Positions 53,072 to 64,000 of a stretch of 64,000 nt of DNA are shown here, one piece after another; within the stretch, counting starts at the first letter, position 1; each line of letters begins with the position of its first letter. The translations under genes were made by a program, and so were the position numbers. Origin of the DNA: Volvox africanus (Eukaryota > Chlorophyta > Chlorophyceae > Chlamydomonadales > Volvocaceae); the NCBI GenBank assembly GCA_030268105.1, contig BSDZ01000010.1, positions 21,001-85,000 of the forward strand, read 5' to 3'. Under the pieces are notes generated by a model, which ran no database searches, was not told where the DNA came from, and saw only the letters and a program-made list of their open reading frames with translations.

Positions 53072-55573
53072 AAGCTGCAGATCTGGTGGGCTCCGCTCGA
53101 CACGGTGGGGGGCCGTTGGGCGGTCGGGAAACGGACTGAGGGGCTGAGGGGTAACGGGAAATACACAACGTACGTCGCGACACTGATGTACGATACGACA
53201 GCACAATGCGTTGCACTTGTTTATACACATTTGTGTGTGGCTAATGGAAGGGCAGGACTGCGGGACCTGACAACACCCTCCCACACTTGCACCCATTTCC
53301 CATCCCCTGTGTTTGAATTGCCGCTTGTGTACGGATCTATTTGTGGATATATTAATGACTTGTATACGGAATGTCGCTGCCAACGCCAACGACTCCCTGC
53401 CTATAGATGTCCACTTGCAACCCGCCGCGTGTCGCCCGCTATGGAGAGTGTCTTTCCACAGCTGAGGCAAGGGAGGTTGCGGGCAGTAGGGGCCCCGAGA
53501 TTGCGGCACGGCGGACTGCAGCGCGGGCGCTGGCCCGGTGCGTGATGGCTCGTGCTGTGGCGGAAGGGGCGGGGCAGCAGCAGCAGCAGCCGCAGCAGCA
53601 GCCCTCAGCGGCCCCCAGCAGCGGAGGTTGGTCCCACCTCCCGTCAGATACGGCTGTGCTGCCGAAGGTGGGAAGCCGAGGGAGGCTGAGGTTGGGGGAG
53701 GGGGGGAGGAGGGGGCGAGGGGGAAGGGGAGGGGGGGGAGGAGGGGGCGAGGGGGAAGGGGAGGAGGTGAGGGAGGAGGGGGCGGGAGGGCAGGATTTTT
53801 AGGGTTTTGGGGGCGGGGAAGGGAAAAGGGGAGGAGGGGAAGGGAGGTTTTAACCCTGATATTATATCTACCGCTAGCTACCGACACCTGTCCATGTTGG
53901 TTGTTTCCCGCATCTCCCGCATGTCTTACCCCCTCCGTCCCAAACCCTCCCCCTTCCCCCCCGGTATTGACCCGTGATCCAGGATCTGGAATTCCGTCGT
54001 ACTGTCTACGGCAAACCGCACCTCCTCACCCGGCCTGGCTGGCCGCTGCTACACCACAACCTCACCCACACCAACGACCTGGCGGGTGGGGGAAGTTGAC
54101 CGGAAGCGACTGGCGATGAGGGAGGAGGGAGGGAGGGGAAGGCAGGAGGGAGGAGGGAGGGGAAGGGAGGAGGCAGGAGGGGGGAGGGGGGAGGGAGGAG
54201 GGAGGGAGGGGAAGGGAGGGGGAGGGAGGGAGGAGGGAGGAGGGAGGGAGGGGAAGGGAGGAGGGGGGAGGGAGGAGGGAGGAGGGAGGGAGGGGAAGGG
54301 AGGAGGGGGGAGGGAGGAGGGAGGGAGGGGAAGGGAGGAGGGAGGGAGGGGAAGGGAGGAGGGGGGAGGGAGGAGGGAGGGAGGAGGGAGGGAGGGGAAG
54401 GGAGGAGGGAGGAGGGAGGGAGGGGAAGGGAGGAGGGGGGAGGGAGGAGGGAGGGAGGGGAAGGGAGGAGGGGGGAGGGAGGAGGGAGGGAGGGGAAGGG
54501 AGGAGGGAGGAGGGAGGGAGGGGAAGGGAGGAGGGGGGAGGGAGGAGGGAGGGAGGGGAAGGGAGGGGAAGGGAGGAGGGGGGAGGGAGGAGGGAGGGAG
54601 GGGAAGGGAGGAGGGGGGAGGGAGGAGGGAGGAGGGAGGGAGGGGGAGGGAGGAGGGGGGAGGGAGGAGGGAGGAAGGGGAAGGGAGGAGGGAGGGAGGG
54701 GAAGGGAGGGGAAGGGAGGAGGGGGGAGGGAGGGAGGGGAAGGGAGGAGGGGGGAGGGAGGGGAAGGGAGGAGGGGGGAGGGAGGAGGGAGGGAGGGGAA
54801 GGGAGGAGGGAGGAGGGAGGGAGGGGAAGGGAGGAGGGGGGAGGGAGGAGGGAGGGAGGGGAAGGGAGGAGGGGGGAGGGAGGGAGGGGAAGGGAGGGGA
54901 AGGGAGGAGGGGGGAGGGAGGGAGGGGAAGGGAGGAGGGGGGAGGGAGGAGGGAGGGAGGAGGGAGGGAGGGGAAGGGAGGAGGGAGGAGGGAGGGAGGG
55001 GAAGGGAGGAGGGGGGAGGGAGGAGGGAGGGAGGGGAAGGGAGGAGGGGGGAGGGAGGAGGGAGGAGGGAGGGAGGGGAAGGGAGGAGGGGGGAGGGAGG
55101 AGGGAGGAGGGAGGGAGGAGGGAGGGAGGGGAAGGGAGGAAGGAGGAGGGAGGGAGGGGAAGGGAGGAGGGGAAGGGAGGAGGGGGGAGGGAGGAGGGAG
55201 GGAGGGGAAGGGAGGAGGGGGGAGAGCGATTGCTACACGGGGACTCGGGCGGGACGGGGTGGAGATTGTGAGTCGGTGCGTCCAGTAGTACAGAGAAATG
55301 GGGTGACGGAACGCAAAGATATACGCGTAAACCCACTCCACCCCGCCTCATACAAATACACACATACACATATGCGGAGAGCGGCATACGCAGATATGCG
55401 AGTTGCGGCAGTATTGTGAAGTAATGAAACACGGAATCCACTTGCTTTGCACCAAGTCCCGGTGCCAGGCCTGTCTCCAGCTCCTCCGGCAGGCCTACTT
55501 CCTCCCGCAAAAGGGAGGCTCCGTTTCTTCAAACGTTGCGTTCTTGTTCTTGTTGTTGTTGCTGTTGTCGTTG

Positions 55574-55605
<32 letters not shown>

Positions 55606-57326
55606 GGTGGTGGTGGTGGTGATACGCTCGCGGTGTTTCTGCGCAGGTGTGGCGGTGTTTCGTCCCCCTCTTGACCCCACATCCCCACCGGGGGAGGTAC
55701 GGAGCGCAACGGACAAGGGCGTCCGGGTGTCGTACGCTGTTGGTCTGGACGTGGAGCGAGTGGACAGGGCGCCCCGGGACCCCATGGCGCTGGCGCGGCG
55801 GCGGCTGGCGGCGGCGGAAATAAGGGATCTGGAAAGTGGGTGCGATAATGATGATGATGATGATGAGGAGGAGGAGGAGGAGGAGGAGGAGAGGTGGTGC
55901 GGCATGGGGTGGGAGAGGTGGATGGTCGCCGGCTGCTCACCGAGTGCGCCACCCACACCCACACCCAAACCCAAACCCGGGTTCCAGCCTCCCTCCGCTG
56001 AGCTCCCCCCTTTCCTCTGGGTCCATTTCAATCAGCTTAAGAGTGGTGGTTGGCTGAACGCTCTCCGCTCATTTCCCTCCCTTCCCCCGGGGGGGGGGGA
56101 GGTGAACATTACCCCCTCCCCACCACGACACGGCCTCACACACACATCCGCAACTGCTGTCGGTCGTGCAGGCTTGTCCAGCGTTGAGGAGCGGGCTCGC
56201 CACTTCATGTGGCTGTGGACCCTGAAGGTGCGGAGTCCCGTCCGCGTGACGACATGACTGGCACCTGATAGGGGGGGATGCGGGGAGATGGACCCTTCGT
56301 GTATGTGTGTATGTGTATGTGTATGAGGCAGACTGACAGGCCGTTCCCGCCCTTTCCCCTCTTGCTTGCAGGAGGCGTACGTCAAGGCGCGGGGGACGGG
56401 CATTTCCGCCCCCCCTGGACTCCGCGGCTTTGCAATCGGTGAGTCTCGTCGCCGTCGCAGGGACCGCCCCTATTCCCCGCTATCGCCTTATTGCATGCTT
56501 GCTTCTACTCGTGATGATCCTCGGCGGCTACCTAAATTATGTTCAAACGTTTTCACCTCCTACCTTGGACGGAGCTAGACGTCATCCTCCACCATCGTGG
56601 TTAGTCATATCAGGAGTTTTAGCAGCCTCTCTACAGCAGTATCAAGTCTCGTTAATTTGCCCGCTCCCCACCTCTCCGCACCTCTCGCACCTGCCAATCT
56701 TTTCCTCCCGGATACGAAACGGCGCTCATATTTTATGTCCCGCGATGCCGTTCTTCAACCCAGGATTTGAGGATATGTCGATTGCTCGAGTCCGGGAGCT
56801 CAAGACCGCCTGCGGAGGCACCTACAGCTTTGCCACATCGCCCAAAACCATCACGTTGCAGCACACGATCCCAAGTGCTGGCAGTAGTGGTGACGGCGCC
56901 GCTACACCTGGTGGTCGAGCCATCGATATGGTGGGGGTGGAAGGAACGAGCGACGGCGGCGATTGCCGGTTCGAGGGGGCACAGACACACTTCCACTTTT
57001 TACTTATCCAGCCAACCCCGCGACATGTGGCAGCCCTGTGCGTGGCTGTGCATCCTGCCGCCGCCGCCGCCGCCGCCGCCATGCCCTTCCCCGCCTGCCC
57101 TGCCTCGAGCTCAAGGTCCCAGCAGCTCGAGAGTAGTGGTTGCCATCCTCCCGCATGCCGCACGACCGCCGCGTCCGAGGTGGAGGCTTGGGGGGACAAC
57201 CCAGGGTTGCGTCACGCGGATTTGGGGGACCACCTGGCGGCGCTCGTTGAACACTGGTGGTGTGAGCCGCTGGAGATGGAGGGCAGGCTGAGCGGGGCCG
57301 AGCTGACATTGTTGGGAGCTTCGTAA
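53072..57326 (+). CDS. Sfp-type 4'-phosphopantetheinyl transferase, seven predicted exons
   Basis: This enzyme family transfers 4'-phosphopantetheine from coenzyme A to a serine of carrier proteins in fatty-acid, polyketide or lysine/alpha-aminoadipate pathways. Predicted exons are (start uncertain)-53104, 53407-53667, 53983-54085, 55647-55835, 56172-56227, 56372-56438 and 56764-57326. All introns are GT-AG and all phases agree, giving about 423 residues from KLQIWW. Diagnostic blocks in order are: WWAPLDT at the N-terminus; [17 protein letters not shown] (about 107-112); NLTHT (124-128, usually N-x-S-H-S/T); AVGLDVE with metal ligands D167 and E169; and LWTLKEAYVKA with E215 and K219. A Gly/Ser/Ala-rich insertion precedes [16 protein letters not shown], and an alanine run comes from GCC repeats (57058-57080). 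The first junction (53104/53407) is the least certain. The carrier-protein partner is unknown. Confidence 0.8.
53668..53982 (+). other. PPTase intron 2, G-rich
   Basis: The intron runs from donor AAG/GTGGGA to acceptor ATCCAG/GAT. The first half is G-runs with GGAGG and GGCGAGG repeats. It joins ...VLPK to DLEFRR in frame. Confidence 0.7.
54116..55227 (+). repeat. 1.1-kb purine-only minisatellite, GGGAGG/GGGGAAGGG units
   Basis: More than 1.1 kb contains only A and G on the plus strand. It is built from GGGAGGA, GGGAGGGAGGGG and AAGGGAGGAGGGG in shuffled order, giving higher-order blocks of roughly 35-60 bp. It offers many G-quadruplex (G3+ runs) and triplex (mirror purine) configurations. 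The G-rich strand is the sense strand of the PPTase gene. Confidence 0.97.
55543..55620 (+). repeat. TTG then GGT trinucleotide microsatellite
   Basis: Runs of TTG change to GGT shortly before the intron 3 acceptor. Confidence 0.95.
55847..55892 (+). repeat. GAT then GAG trinucleotide microsatellite in PPTase intron 4
   Basis: The tract begins about 11 bases after the exon 4 donor at 55836. It would code for Asp/Glu runs if the intron were retained. Confidence 0.9.
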
Positions 57327-57640
57327 GCGATTTGGCCAACCCGCCCCCTCTTTTGCATGACCCCTCCTCCCTATATAAGTTGTTGTGACACCAAAGATCA
57401 GGTTAGGTGGATCAAATCCGCGCTGTGGGCGTGTCTGTGTCTGTGTATGTGTCTGTGTATGTTATGTGTATGTGTATGTGTATGCGTGTATGTGTATGTG
57501 TATGTGTATGTGTCTGTTATGTGTATGTGTATGTGTATGTGTATGCGTGTATGTGTATGTGTATGTGTATGTGTCTGTTATGTGTATGCCGAGACGGTGA
57601 AAGAGGGGGTGTGCTCCGAATTATAGGACAGCTCTCCTCT
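57327..57640 (+). other. PPTase 3' region with TG/TATG microsatellite
   Basis: After the stop at 57324-57326, a TGTGTATG-type repeat fills 57431-57588, probably in the 3' UTR or just beyond. Candidate TGTAA motifs, the usual chlorophyte polyadenylation signal, lie further off near 58024 and 58068. Confidence 0.5.
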
Positions 57641-60600
57641 CAATGAAGTGTGTGTATGCACAGGTGCCCAGTCTGCCCCTCTGCGGATGAGAGACTTGTG
57701 CTGCGCAACCTGCGCTCGGATGGTTAACTAATGCAGCTGGGCAGTACGGCACCTTACCAATCGGGTTGTGATTTATCATTTCCGCAGCAGCGCTGTACGT
57801 TTCCTCTTTTTCTTTCTTTAATTCCTCTTCTTTCCTTTCCTTGATTACTGTACTTTCCACAACACATTGTTAACAGTGTGAGCGGGAGGGAGGGGGGTTA
57901 AGACAAAAGCCTGGCCATGAAAAAAAATACCACACGGAGGCCGCAGAGGCCAGGGCACGTGGTTTGGGCGTCTGGATTCCCTCCCTCCTCCTCCTACCAG
58001 TACACCCTTTATTGCCCACCATCTGTAATCCACCCGGCAGGAGGGAGGGAGAACGAGAGGGGATGTAAGGCCCGTCAGAGCTGCACGCCACACACGCGAA
58101 GACGTGGATGACATGGCTTCATGTTACAGGGTTGGGGGTGGGGCTTTTAACAGAAAAATGATTCATATCAAATGAAGGGGGCGCTCCTGTCACAGGGCCC
58201 CACATTCACACACACATATATACGGGGCGGGGGATACAAAATATCTTTCATAGATCGCGAGCCGGGCTGCAAGAAACATCAAACCGCAATGAAATGCGTC
58301 TGCGAAATCGAAAAAGCCGAACACGCGAATCTTCAGCGCACCTACCTTCTACGTATATGAATACAGCTGCTATTACGTGTCCGTTGAGTACATACTCTCT
58401 ATTTGGAGCCCCCACCGCCTCAAGAGATGCCCCTATTCCCAGTGATACAGTACACGACAGCCCAAAACAGCACACAAGAGCAGTGGCGCCTCACCAAAGC
58501 ACATCTTCACCTTTCCAGAAACCCTCCACGCACACCAAGCATCAGCTGCCGGAGCCCCCCCCGGGGGACCCCATCGCCGTACGCCGTCGCATCCTCAGGA
58601 CGAGTTGACCAATGCGGCCACACGTCCATGAGCGCGGTGGCTCTCACCATTGTCATAACCATCACCGCCACCACCACCGCCACCACCACCACAAGAACAA
58701 AAACACAAGGCGTGCCCGACACCATCACTACTATAGACTGTCCGCAAAATCAGCGCCACATCGACAACTAATAATCACCACACAATCACAATCACAATCA
58801 CCACCACGACCACACATGTCAAAAGAGATTTTGACAGCACGCAGCACAGCACGCAGCACAGCGCTCGCCATGTGGCCGCGGAAAGACGGAATGGAACCGC
58901 CGGAAAAGTGTATCCCGATCCCTTCTCCGGACATCAGAAGCGGAGCACGGGCAGGGAGGGATACAACGAATGTCCGCTCCACGGCGTCATCGCCCCCCAA
59001 CCACATCTGCATTCCCCCGCCCGCCCCCCTCCTTTTTAGGGTCGCAGCAGCGAGAGGGGGTAGGGGAGGCCAGGGAGGGGGAGAGAGGGGTGCAAATCTT
59101 TTGCCTCTCCACCAGCAGCGACCTAGCTGGCTGAGTCACTGGGCACGTTCGTCGGCAAGTCCACATCACATAATGGGGGTGGATAGCCTTTGGCAACCGC
59201 AGCAGGCAACGCGCGAACTGTGTCTGTACACAGTAGCATCTTTCGCAAAAAACACCTGTTACCGTGGATGTACCCGTCCGGGACGCGAAGGGTACGCGGG
59301 GAATACACGTGTTTCGAGGAGCCATCTCAAATCATCTGCCAAGTGATATGTCCTCTTCCCCCTGGCCAGCCAGCTAGCTAGCTACCCCCAAAGAAGGGGG
59401 GGGGGGTACTCCTCCGTCGTCGTCAAGTTCCACTCCACATGCCGTAGAAAGCTGTGGAAAGCACCACAACAGCTTATACATAACCATCACCGGTGTACGA
59501 CGTTATACCAAACAGTGAACGTAAATCATCAACACCATCACCGCCCCACGCTACGCATACCAGGTAGAGCTGACTGACCATTTGACAAAACGACAGCAAC
59601 ACAAACTGCTTCGCAATTTTGACTTTTGACTTCTTAATGTTTTATATAGCTGTTTCGGTAAAACAGTTCTCCCTCCTGTTGCGCGCTCCGGCGTTGCCTT
59701 GACCGCGCGCCGGGAAATGCCCCTGCTGGCGCGCTGAAATGATGGCACGTCGGCGCATTGCATTGCCTATGTCTCACGTTCTGTGTGGTGGTCCACAGCT
59801 GCCGCCGAGCCCGGCACAGGGGAACGCTAATAGCGCGGGCCCCCCAAGAGCGGGGATCACACCCCGCTGTACCCGATGGATCCGTTACCAGCCACCAGAC
59901 ACAGCCTCACCCCGTAACAATTACGACCAGCGCAACAACCCACTACCACCAACACCTTCAGACCAGAAAATTAGATCCAGATATAACTTAGATCCAGATA
60001 CACAGCGGATGCATCGAGGAGGGGCGGAGACGACCTGGACGTGCGCGTCTGCGCCCTATGATGCGGTAACCGCCTGGCGGTGGACGGCCTTCCATCGGCC
60101 GAGCTTGTGCCGTACCATGCATGTACCGGTTACGCTGCTCGGGTGCTCAACGATTTAGGATCTTTCAGAGGCAGCGCCATTGGGCTGCAGAGCATGGTTG
60201 AGTGCACCACTATGTAAGCATGCAAACAAACAAAGAAACAAACAATCCGCAGCTTGATCGGTGGAAGGTGGTGTTGGTGTTGGTGTTGGTTGGCTCATCA
60301 CATCACATCACATCACATCACATCACGGAAAGGGACGCCGCTATTACCACCGGATACAGCACGATAACCTCATCGACAAGCACATCAGCGTGAGCGCACA
60401 ACCCTTGTTTCTGGTAGGCGGAAGAGCGGTTCTCCCATCCGAGGTGTCCGCCTGAGACGTTGCCCCCAGCCAGGCATCCCCCCATGCTCACATCCCCCCG
60501 CCCCATATTCCCGCAATAGACCCATTGCGAACAGGACAACCGAATAAGCAGTGCATTAGTAATCAAGCAAACAGACAAACGAACAAACGAACAAACGCCC

Positions 60601-61390
60601 CCTCTGAAAATCGCTTAACCGTGGGTGGGTGGGTGGTCAGGGTGCTGTACGGCGCACCCGGGGCGATGGGCGGAGGGACTCATCGCAAATCGCGCACCAA
60701 TATGTGCGGGAAACGGGGAGAGGCTGATTAGGAAGCCCCCTTCTTCATCGACTTAGAGGCGGGAGGAACAGGGCGATGGACTCTGTTGCCTGACAGAGGG
60801 CGCAACAACGCAAACGACCAACCTCCAACCTCCAAGCTGCACGCCCGCCCACCCGCACGCCGGCAGAACTTCACGCGCCGGCCTCCTCTTACAAAGGTGT
60901 CACACCGTCGTCGAATATTTCCAGGTTACGTACGACACCATGGCCAAAACCTTATTGACGACATGATGATCCCCCACCACTGCCACATCCACCACCGCCA
61001 GCAGCAGCAGGGAGAGGTGGAGAGAAAGATGACGCATGGAGGGCGGGGGGCTAACGATGTACGGAACAGGAGCAATGACATATGCGTCCCTGCGCCACTT
61101 CAGACCACCCAGCTGAGGGCTTCAGGCTTCAGGCTGCCCCCCCCCTCCCCTCCCCTTCACCCCGGGTGCCGGGCACCCAGTTTAGCTGCCCAGCGCCAGT
61201 TAAGATACCTCCGTATTCAAGTCCCGCGGTACGTACCCGCTAACGACATCCAAGTCCCGGAAAGCCCGGAGCCCCCGACGAGCCGGGGGAAGTGCCCGCA
61301 GACGAGCCGGGGCTGCTGCTGTGGCTGCGGCTATGTGGCTATGTGGCTATACGGCTATACGGCTGGGGATCAGTGCCCTAGGAAGCAGCT
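57641..61390. other. Region without a recognisable gene, rich in simple repeats
   Basis: It contains CAC/CGC repeats near 58655-58695, CATCA repeats at 60296-60326, CAAT/CACA tracts and several G or C runs. Open frames are present on both strands, but none shows a known domain or a consistent exon chain. A TTTATATA sequence near 59640 is TATA-like but has no gene linked to it. Confidence 0.5.
60296..60326 (+). repeat. CATCA microsatellite
   Basis: About six tandem copies of the pentamer CATCA. Confidence 0.9.
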
Positions 61391-63122
61391 TCACGGGCGC
61401 ACAGAGCAAGCTGCCACTTCCCTGCAGTGAGGCGTAATCTCTAGGCCCTTGCTGACCTCTCCGCAGAGGCGCTGACTGCGCCGGCATGGAGCCGACTCAC
61501 CCAGACCCCCGCCGTGTGTGGTCGTGAGGTACAGACGGGGTGAAAAGGAGCCTTGCAGTGAGGGAGGACATTTAAGTAGTACCCCGTGAAGCGTTACGCA
61601 AGCCCCAGATGTGCGGATGAACAACTCCGCCAACACAGCCCTTAACTCATACAGCTGCCTTGGTTGGAAGTATTCGCACAACGGCAGTAATCAGAACCGG
61701 AAATCCCATCGGGCCCTTCGCCGCCGTTTTTACTCTCCTCACCCAAGATGCTGCCCGACCTCCAGCTTCCTCGGCGTCCCACATCAGCCAAAGCAGCCGC
61801 CTAAACGCGGTCAACTCACACACCATCATCACCATCATTATTGATGAGCTCTCCTCCTAGTTCCCACCTCATAGTTCCAAGCCACGGAATGATATCCGGA
61901 TGCGGCCAGTGCCTCATCGAACCGCGCACTCAGGCTGGTAAGTGCCCATCCTGGTGGCACCCTCACCGTATACCTGGTGGTGGTGGTGATAATGATAATG
62001 TCGTCACCCCCACCACCCCCACCACACGAATGGCTTTTATAAAGGAAAACCAAAGCGCGGATTAAACTTGGCAAACGCAGAGCTCCTTCCAGTACCCTCA
62101 GTCGCCCCGTATCCCTCACCATTGTCCTACCGAGAGGCTCTGCTACAGCGCTCCGAAACCGCCCCTGGTGCTGCAGCACGGCCCTGCCACCACCCCCGCA
62201 CAACCGCAACTCCACACATGCGCAACATACATACGACAAGTCGTGAGAGGGTCATTAGCCCCAGCCCCGGGGGGACACCCGTCATTATTAGAGGTTGCAT
62301 TGGTGTGTGCGTGTGTGTATGTGTGTGTGCGTGGATGTGGCAACACAGACACCCGCCACCCAATGTTAAGCACCTTTCCAAAGCCCACGAGGGGCAACGA
62401 CGCGACAACGCCTCTCGGGGTTGCAGACGCGGCAGAGCATGTCACCGAAGGGGGGTAGGGGGACATTCTCTACAGCCCAACGCCCCGCCGTCACTGCCGG
62501 CGGGAAACGCATCAGAAAAGCATATGCACATATCGCGCTGCTCGAGTGAGAGGTATAAGTCACCGCTTCACTCGGTGGCAGCCGCAGCCCATTCTTCCGC
62601 ACAACGGCCCTCCTCCATTCCTCCAAAACAGGGAAACACCACCATTCCTCGCCTGTAGTACAATGTCCAGAGTCAAGTGGCGGCGAACTGCTCGTGCGGA
62701 GGAAGGGGCCGCTTGCCAGTGGCTCCGCTGCCCATACCCAAAGGAAGGGACCAGGTCTCACGCCGTGCTCGCTCTCGCGCACGCTGCTCCGCCGCCGCCG
62801 CAGCGACGCGATCGTCCAGGTACAGCGCCGGGGCGGCAGCAGCAGCAGCAGCGGCGGCTCCACCACCGCCGTCAGCATCAACGTACAACGCCTCCTCTGC
62901 GTCATCCGTCGCCATTATGCCGCCGCCGCTGACGCCGCTCCCCCCGCCGGCACTGCTGAGACCGCTGAGGGCGACAAGGCTGGCTGCGCCGCCAGCGCCA
63001 GTGGCCCTCTGCAGCGCGACGAGCTGCCGGCGGAGGCACTTCTTGGGAGCACTCTCAGTGCCGCACTTGCCTACAGCAGTCCGACCATACCGATAGACGT
63101 TGCGCAGATGTTGGGAGAGCAA
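61391..63122 (-). other. Possible exons of an unidentified minus-strand gene
   Basis: Three minus-strand stretches read like protein. At 63122-62673 there is an Ala/Gly-rich frame with CLRRQLVALQRATG and an acidic/alanine tract. At 61973-61868 a 106-bp stretch between an AG and a GTGGGA donor encodes VPPGWALTSL and DEALAASGYHSVAW. Near 61670-61590 there is QLYELRAVLAELFIR. No family is recognised, the chain between them is not established, and the stretches may be unrelated. Confidence 0.2.
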
Positions 63123-63751
63123 GGTTCAGGAGGAAGAGCGACAGTCAATAACCTGTCAACGGCCTAAATACCGGAATACATAATTTGGTTGGGGTTGGTC
63201 TCACACCATCATCACGGGTTGGACCCATCATCGGGATTGGCCACCGTGAGGGCATTGGGCGCGGGGGGCTAGGCTTCGAAATGCCTCCCGCCGTAACTAA
63301 AGCAGCCACCAACCCGGGCAGTATGTGAAGCGCGACGTCAACGCAAGTGTGGAAGCGACGCCCCGAGGAAAATGAGATAACATGTTCACCAACAGGGCCC
63401 AAATGTGCAGTGAGGGGACTCGGGGCACCCTGGGGAGATCAAACAAAGAAGGCCGGGCACGACGTGCCGTACGGACGTGTCGTGTGGACATATAAGGCGC
63501 TTTATAAGGCGCTCGACCGCTCGCCAGCCTCGGACACCCCATAATACACCCGACGCACACACAGATACACAGATACACAGACAGACACACGGACGTACCT
63601 TTGCGCTGAATGACGCAGACGGCGCAACGGCCCGTGTGCCCCACGCGACCCGTGGTTCCGCCGAGAAGCTCCGCCTCCACCTCCCTGGACCTGCGCGCCC
63701 ATCGAACGACCGCAGCGGAGGACACCATGAGCACCAGCATTTGCAACAGTA
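63123..63751. other. No supported gene
   Basis: Mixed sequence with a short ACAGATACACAG-type repeat near 63560-63590 and nothing recognisable as coding. Confidence 0.5.
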
Positions 63752-63764
63752 GATGATGATGATA

Positions 63765-63823
<59 letters not shown>

Positions 63824-63885
63824 GGTGATGGTGATGATGATGATGATGATGATGATGATGGTGATGGTGATGATGATGGTGATGG

Positions 63886-63923
<38 letters not shown>

Positions 63924-63944
63924 GTGATGATGATGGTGATGATG

Positions 63945-64000
<56 letters not shown>
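63752..64000 (+). repeat. ATG/GTG trinucleotide microsatellite running off the right edge
   Basis: At least 249 bp of GAT units with interspersed GGT (ATGATGGTG pattern). It continues to the last base of the window. Confidence 0.97.

Larger units (their letters stand above)
54086..55646 (+). other. PPTase intron 3 (1,561 bp) containing purine minisatellite and TTG/GGT repeats
   Basis: The intron runs from donor GCGG/GTGGGG to acceptor GCGCAG/GTG. It joins NDLAG to VAVFR with matching phase. It holds the minisatellite at 54116-55227 and a TTG/GGT microsatellite at 55543-55620. Confidence 0.75.

Noticed and set aside
54049..55510. Long Pro/Ser/Leu-rich open frames on the minus strand (430 and 482 codons) and a Gly/Glu/Arg-rich 400-codon frame on the plus strand
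   Set aside because: They are translations of the purine minisatellite, which lacks stops in most frames by composition, and they lie inside a PPTase intron.
55940..55980. Telomere-like CCCAAACCCAAACCC stretch
   Set aside because: There are only two or three units inside an intron; it is not the chlorophyte telomere repeat and not at an end.

Overview
The window looks like nuclear DNA of a green alga, most plausibly a volvocine chlorophyte. The reasons are high GC, short GT-AG introns, long TG-rich and purine-rich simple repeats, low-complexity Ala/Gly/Ser/His-rich coding sequence, and Ty3/gypsy chromovirus retrotransposons. No rRNA, tRNA gene, CRISPR array or bacterial operon was seen. The lineage call is inference from sequence style.

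Positions 1-50614 form a large tandem array with a period of about 18.32 kb. Each complete unit (4573-22894 and 22895-41215) has a roughly 4.95-kb spacer followed by a 13,377-bp nest of two minus-strand gypsy elements. The outer element has 423-bp LTRs and a 5-bp target duplication ataaa. The inner 6,205-bp element sits inside the outer pol gene with its own 5-bp duplication gttgg. The window opens inside an outer element that lacks the inner insertion (1-4572). After the second full unit comes a third spacer carrying a 1.19-kb extra block (41216-47431), a solo LTR (47432-47854), and a fourth, truncated spacer (47855-50614).

The outer element encodes a three-exon Gag and a Pol with retropepsin, reverse transcriptase, RNase H, integrase and a C-terminal chromodomain. 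Gag and Pol share one reading frame and are separated by a single TAG. The inner element is shorter than the outer by exactly 962 bp, which is the sum of two segments of 350 and 612 bp, each bounded by GT and AG. The inner copy therefore looks like a retrotransposed, partly spliced RNA that lost one 5' intron and an in-frame exitron covering the Gag capsid-like domain. Most nucleotide differences I inspected between copies are CpG to TpG/CpA transitions, as expected of methylated repeats.

Each spacer carries a minus-strand coiled-coil ORF of unknown function (252 aa in units 1-2, 274 aa in units 3-4) and a 30-codon relic of a SKI2/MTR4-type helicase exon with its DEVH box. The first three also carry a probable tRNA-derived SINE and a diverged short duplication.

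From 50615 the sequence is single copy. The one confidently recognised host gene is a plus-strand Sfp-type 4'-phosphopantetheinyl transferase, reconstructed here as seven exons between about 53072 and 57326. Its third intron holds a 1.1-kb purine minisatellite. The rest, to 64000, is rich in simple repeats with only weak exon-like stretches, and ends in an ATG-repeat tract that runs off the window.
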